From assembly GCA_951640195.1 (NCBI GenBank), contig OX621172.1, positions 248,001-312,000 on the forward strand: DNA of 64,000 nt. Reading direction: 5' to 3'. Within the stretch, counting starts at the first letter, position 1, and each line of letters opens with the position of its first letter. Positions 58,618-64,000 of the stretch are shown piece by piece. The notes beneath the pieces are model-generated. The model saw nothing but the letters and a program-made list of their open reading frames with translations. It was not told the origin of the DNA and ran no database searches. Origin of the DNA: Porpolomopsis calyptriformis (lineage: Eukaryota > Basidiomycota > Agaricomycetes > Agaricales > Hygrophoraceae). The position numbers were made by a program, and so were the translations under genes.

Positions 58618-60394
58618 ATGACCCTCGTGTCTCCACGGAGCAGCAACTACGAAAGACTCGAAGGCGGATTCGGTCCAGGTCGGTCAACGGTGAAACGAAT
58701 TGGATGGAAAAAAATTATCATAGCGCTCGCTGTTGTCCTTGTCCTCGTGTGGATTTTTCGGTTTCGAGGACAGACTCGTTCACGTTGGTCAGGTAGGTAG
58801 TCAACACTTCCGTCTCGAAACTTTTAACAACACATTTTGATCAGAGCCACCACCAATATACAACCCACCATCACCACCGCCGACCCTCACGAAAACACAT
58901 TCTGAGAGTCATCCATCAATTAGCGTCCCACCCGTCCACGAGGATAATGCCAAACCACCACCACCTCGTCCGACATCCTTCGCGACCGACCCTGATCCCT
59001 CCAAAACCGTCTACTGCACTTCTCCATCCAAACCGTCCCTGCCCCTCGTCCAATACGCCCTGATGATCGACGCGGGCTCGACGGGCTCGCGTATCCACGT
59101 GTACAAATTCAATAACTGCGGGCCGTCCCCTGCGTACGAATACGAGCTGTTCAAGAAGATCCAACCCGGTCTCTCCGCGTTCTCTGGGCGCCCGGAGGAG
59201 GCGGCGCGGAGCCTGGATGTGCTGCTGGACGAGGCTGTGAAAGTCGTACCGGAGGCGCTGAGGAAGTGCACCCCGGTGGCGGTGAAGGCTACCGCTGGGC
59301 TCCGCCTGTTGGGCGGTGAGGAGAGCGGGGCGATTTTGGGGGCTGTTGAGCGGAGGTTGAAGGAGAGGTATCCGTTTTTGGTTCCGAATCAGGATGGGGT
59401 GGTGATTATGGATGGCAAAGATGAGGGTGTGTATGCGTGGATCACTGCCAATTATATGTTGGGCACCATCCGTGGTGGTGGTAGTGATCACGGTGATATG
59501 CCGTCGTCGACTTACGCCGTGCTGGATCTCGGCGGAGCGTCTACGCAGATTGTTTTTGAACCGCTGTTCTCGAAGCCGGATTCGTCGCTGGTCGAGGGAG
59601 AGCATAAGTATGATCTGGTGTTTGGAGGGCGAAAGTATCAGTTGTACCAGCATTCATATTTGGGGTATGGGATGATGCGTGCGAGGAAGAGTGTGCACCG
59701 GTTGGTAGAGTTTATGGCCTCGCTGCGGTCGGAGGGGAGTGCTGATGGGAAGGCAGTCGGTAATCCTTGCCTCGCAAAAGGTACACAGCGGTGGGTTGAA
59801 ATCGAGGACGAGCGAACGGGAGAGAAGAGGAATGTCACTATGGGTGGAGAAGATATCGGTTCCTTCCGGGCGTGCAATCGCGTCGTGGAACTCGTCTTGG
59901 CCAAGGACGCGTGAGTCTTGTTATTTATGTCTATCCACGAAAATATGACATCTCTCTTTTTCTATAACAGAATTTGCGAAGTGAAGCCTTGCTCGTTTGA
60001 TGGTGTTTATCAGCCCTCTCTGCTAGACACATTCGCCCATGGCAAAGTTCTCCTTCTGTCTTACTTCTACGACCGCTTGCAACCACTCCTTCCCAAGACG
60101 AACCCACCACCCATCACGGCCTCCACCTTCGGCAACATGGCGCAGGACGTCTGTGAAGGAAAGTCGTCATGGACTAAACGTTGGGGCGCGGACAACGAGG
60201 TTATGGCAGAGCTAGAAGGGCGGCCGGAATGGTGCCTTGACTTGACGTTCATGCATGCGTTGTTGAGGTTGGGGTACGAATTTACCGGCGAGAGAGAGGT
60301 GACGATTGGGAAGCAGATTGAAGGGACTGAATTGGGATGGGCCCTTGGGGCTACGCTTGCTATGGTTGCCGGTGAGCTGAAGTGCCGCGTGTGA
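58618..60394 (+). CDS. GDA1: Golgi guanosine diphosphatase / apyrase (GDA1-CD39 family)
   Basis: Three exons: 58618-58792, 58845-59910, 59971-60394; 554 residues. Type II membrane layout: short cytosolic start (NYERLEGGFGPGRS), one transmembrane anchor (IIIALAVVLVLVWIF), a Pro-rich stem, then the catalytic domain. Apyrase conserved regions: MIDAGSTGSRIHVYKF, VAVKATAGLRLL, DEGVYAWITANYMLG and AVLDLGGASTQIVF; C-terminal WCLDLTFMHALLRLGY. It hydrolyses GDP/UDP left by glycosyltransferases in the Golgi lumen, allowing nucleotide-sugar exchange. The N-terminus from 58618 matches the family. Confidence 0.92.
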
Positions 60395-60590
60395 ACAATG
60401 GATTAGGATTTAGAGTTGAGTGTTGGTCCTTCCCATATGTAACTTATGATTCCCTTAGTTAATTCTAGAAATCGGATTATGGAACGTGTCATTTCGCTGA
60501 CGCTCATGATGCCTGATTTCTCAGCGTCAAACACCATCTGATCATCTGATTGGCGCCAAGGCAAAACAAGCACACTGCAATCTGGCTGTG

Positions 60591-63500
60591 ATGTTCTCCG
60601 AGAATGCATACTATCAGAATTCCAATGTCAACAACGCGGGCCGGGATCAATACAATCAGACGACAAACGTTTATGCGATTGATGAGAACACGCTCGCGAA
60701 GTTGAATCCTGCAATTCGCAGCGGGTACGATGTCGCCAGATGCATGAAGAAAACTCGCGAGAAGGTGATTAGGGAAATCGGTCTTTGGCTAAATGGTGTC
60801 TACCACTTGACAGTTCCTTGAACGGCCACTAATCATGCGACGATGACTGGTACAGATACCGACTCCACTCCAAATATTATGTGGATTAGCGGTAGTCCCG
60901 GCGCTGGTAAATCGGCCCTTTCGTCCACCCTAGTCTCACTCCTAATGAGACAGCGACGGCTCGGTTCATATTTCTTCTTTAAACGCGGAGATGCCAACTT
61001 GAGTGATCCTGCCGCTCTCTGGCGTACTGTGGCCTACGACCTTGCATTCTACCACCCTTCATTGAAAACCAGTATCATTGAATTTCTCAACCGGCCAGGC
61101 TTTCTAGGCTCTCAGATATCCTATCGCATTTCGAGTGTTTGATTGAGGACACTTTGAAGAGCAATGGCGATTGGCTCTCCGAGTCCCTCCCCCCTGTCAT
61201 TGTCCTCGATGCGCTAGACGAATGCGGACTAGATGACGCTCATTCTGCTCAACGCCAAATCCTCCTCGACACTCTTACTTCCTGGTCTCGACTCCCTCGG
61301 TCATTCAAACTTATTGTCACGAGCCGGAATGAATGTGTGCCAAGGTTATTTGATGATGATCGAGTGTGCTGTCGGATCATGCTCCAGACCGGTGACACCG
61401 TCGATAACGAGACGCGAAATGACATTCGTATCTTTTTCGAACAGAGCATAGACAATATGAGACCGGCGCTTTGCATGCCACCCTCTTGGCCTGGGGATCA
61501 TGCCATTTGCCAGTTAACGGAACGTGCCGCGGGTCTTTTCATTTGGGCGAAAACGGCAATGGAGTTTATGAAAGCAAAGAGGGGCTCTCCTAGGACCAAA
61601 TTGAACTTGCTTCTTGCTGGAAATCTAGGGAAGCAGAGCGAGAATATCGATACACTCTATCGTCATATTCTACGATTCCATTTCACAGACTCAGAAGACG
61701 CTACCCTTGAATTGTTCAAGAGGGTTGTCGGTGCCATCATTGTTGCCGAAACCCCCCTCCATCGTCCCGATCTCAAACATTTTATGGGGCTCTTGGGACG
61801 ACAAGGTGACGATGATGACTGGGCAATTGATGCGATTCTTCACGACTTGTCATCTGTCGTAGAACTTGATGGCTGCCTTCGTCTTAGGCATCTCTCTTTC
61901 GCTGAGTTCCTAACTGACGTCAATCGATGTGGTGAGAAACGTTTTTTCATTGACCAGGACGAGCAGCATTGGAATCTGGCGGTTGCCTGCTTGCGAGTTA
62001 TGAATTCGGAACTGCGATTCAACATATGCGGATTGGAGTCTTCACATGTACGGAACAAGGATGTGGTGGACTTGGCCGAACGGATCGCGACTCACATACC
62101 CATTCGATTGTCATATTCCTGTCGTTACTGGGCAGCTCATCTTTGCCAGACGTCAATAGAAAAAACGGAACATGAATTACCATCGAAGGAGGTTGGAGAG
62201 TTCTTCTACCTTCATATCTTGTCTTGGTTGGAGGTGATGAGCTTGATTAATGAGGTACCTGCGTCGTCGGTCATGTTACTGATGGCAGCTCGGCGGCTAG
62301 AGGCTAGTGCTCATAGATTTTTTTATGCTGCCATTCTTCTGACCCCTCTCGCAGAAAGCCGCTACAAAGCTTTCTGACTTTGCTCGCGATGCAAGTCGAT
62401 TCATTGCAAATTTTCACATTCCAATTTCCGAGAGCGCTCCCCATATTTACTTGTCCGCACTACCTTTCTCGCCACGGCAATCCTTGATCTCGAAACAATT
62501 TCTTCCACAATTTCCAAAGACGCTGTCCATTGTCACAGGCAAAGACGATTACTGGCCGGCACTGAATAACATCATGACTGGCCATACCGGCGCTGTCAAC
62601 ACCGTTGCCTGCTCACCGGATGGGAAGGGGGTCATCTCAGGTTCAGACGACACAACCCTCCGTGTGTGGGATATTGAAACGGGAGAGATGGTGGCTGGGC
62701 CATTCAAAGGCCACTCAGCGCCGATTAATTCAGTCATCTATTTACCCGATGGGAAGCGGGTTGTTTCAGGTTCTGATGACAAAACGCTCCGCGTGTGGGA
62801 TGTGAGTACGGGACAAGTGGTAATGGCCCCATTTGAGGGACATGCAGATGGTGTCCGTTCGATTGCCTGTTCGCCTGATGGGAGCCGGGTCATCTCGGGT
62901 TTGCGAAATGGGACGATCTGTATGTGGAATGTCCAGACTGGGCAGATGATGGCAGGTCCTTTCCAAGGCCATACCGAGATGGTTAGGTCGATTGCGTATT
63001 CTCCTGATGGGAAACGACTCGTTTCTTGTTCGGCGGACAATGCCCTCTGCCTGTGGGATGTTGAAACGGGACAATCCGCTGCCTCGTCGTCCAAAACCAT
63101 CGGAAGTTATATCTATTCTGTGGCATATTCACCTGATGGAAAGCGAGTCTTCGCAAGCGCGATTGAAAAGGTTTATGTGTTGGATGTTGAGACTGGACAA
63201 AATGCTACAGATCCCTTTCAAGGACACAACGATATAATTTACGCAGTCGCTTGCTCACCAGATGGGAAATGGGTGGTCTCTGGTTCTTATGACAGCACGC
63301 TCCAGGTGTGGGATGCAGAGACAGGTCGTATGGCAACAGGTTCTCTAAAAGGCCATACAGAATCGGTGTTCTCCGTCGCGTATTCGCCAGATGGGAAATG
63401 GGTAGTCTCAGGTTCAGATGACAAGACAGTCTGCGTATGGGATGCCAGCGTAAAACACACCGTCGCAGGTCCCCCCGAAGGCCACCTATCTTCGGTTTAT

Positions 63501-64000
63501 TGTATCGCATACTCGCCCGATAGCAAGTATATTGTCTCAGGTTCGGCCGATGGGTCACTTCGCCTGTGGGAAGTTGAAACAGGAAAGATGGTGGCAGATC
63601 CTTTCATAGGACACACATCTGGTATCTTGTCCATCGCTTACGCCCCTGATGGTAAGCAAGTTCTCTCAGGTTCAATGGATGGAATGGTCCGTGTATGGGA
63701 TGTCAAAACAGGACAGATACTGGCAGCTCCATTTGAATGCTTCTTGGGTTCACTCCTATCTGTCGCATGTTTTCTCGATGGGAAGCTGGTTGCTTGTAGT
63801 TCTAACGACAAAGTCCTCTTGATGTGGGATGTCAAAACTGGCCAAACGGTGGCGGGCCCTTTCAATGGCCATACAGCCTCCATATCGTCAGTTGCATGTT
63901 CATCTGATGGGAAGCAAATCGTTTCTGGTTCAAGGGATAATACCCTTCGGGTGTGGGATGTCCAGACTGGTCGGATGGCGGCAGGCCCTTTCAAAGGGCA
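60591..64000 (+). CDS. NLR-type STAND protein: NACHT and WD40 repeats (NLR 2, 3' end beyond window)
   Basis: Modelled exons 60591-60795, 60856-61071, 61116-62302, 62355->64000; over 1080 residues. The start has the NNAGRDQYNQTTNV motif that precedes NACHT in many basidiomycete NLRs; no effector domain precedes it. NACHT: Walker A GSPGAGKSA near residue 85, Walker B VIVLDALDEC, then KLIVTSRNE. From about residue 610 there are eleven WD40 units of about 43 residues (VACSPDGKxVxSGSxDxTLRVWD, GPFKGH type), running off the edge. Two places need choices: 61072-61115 is either a 44-nt intron or coding sequence with a 2-nt TC shift; 62303-62354 is a GC-AG intron of 52 nt (a 100-nt GT alternative starts at 62251). 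If neither intron is spliced the gene is broken. Confidence 0.85.

Noticed and set aside
60788..60855. Premature stop after the NAGRDQ region of NLR 2
   Set aside because: It lies in a 60-nt intron (60796-60855) whose removal joins LWLN to DTDSTPNIMW in phase.
1..64000. CRISPR arrays, rRNA genes, complete transposons
   Set aside because: No regularly spaced repeats other than WD40 coding units, no rRNA segments, and no transposase, reverse transcriptase or integrase motifs were seen on either strand.

Overview
This window is nuclear DNA of a filamentous basidiomycete, most likely an Agaricomycete. The evidence is dense genes on both strands, almost every gene split by 45-70 nt introns, very small exons, and families typical of Agaricomycetes: a basidiomycete-type non-reducing polyketide synthase, NACHT-WD40 NLRs, an HSPA12-type Hsp70, and a pseudokinase-RasGEF fusion. 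All gene models were assembled by eye. Most junctions are GT-AG; five look like GC-AG. Reading phase was checked across every junction.

Layout. 1-3840: 5' two thirds of a non-reducing PKS (SAT-KS-MAT), minus strand, running off the left edge. 6005-16481: compact housekeeping block with a GFA/CENP-V-fold protein, a GPI-type pepsin-like protease, divergent SEN54 and mitochondrial SAM carrier, a HOS3-type histone deacetylase and an SFM1-type SPOUT methyltransferase. 18618-20245: disordered protein with a small C-terminal domain. 21141-26116: an orphan MLKL-N-terminal-like helical protein beside a 15-exon gene that fuses such a helical bundle to a degenerate kinase, RasGEF_N and RasGEF. 26492-30282: a direct duplication of about 0.8 kb flanking PXMP4 and a decayed RPN6 copy. 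30660-35214: His-rich protein, eIF3i, GPI-type secreted protein, Cys-rich mini-protein. 35810-40387: complete NACHT NLR with twelve near-identical WD40 repeats. 40754-52351: HSPA12-like protein, coiled-coil protein, TFIIF beta, Cys-rich zinc-type protein, HOP2, acyl-CoA ligase. 52571-60394: mitochondrial glycerol-3-phosphate dehydrogenase, Gcn4-like bZIP factor, GDA1 nucleoside diphosphatase. 60591-64000: a second NACHT-WD40 NLR, cut by the right edge.

How the genes may work together. The housekeeping genes show no shared pathway. The notable pattern is the concentration of signalling and putative self/non-self genes: three proteins with predicted membrane-death-type or regulatory helical N-termini (21141, 22276, 35810) and two STAND NTPases with WD40 sensors. 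I propose that 21-41 kb is an innate-immunity or allorecognition neighbourhood, with the bundle-pseudokinase-RasGEF protein as its most unusual member. The architecture is read from sequence; the function is inference.
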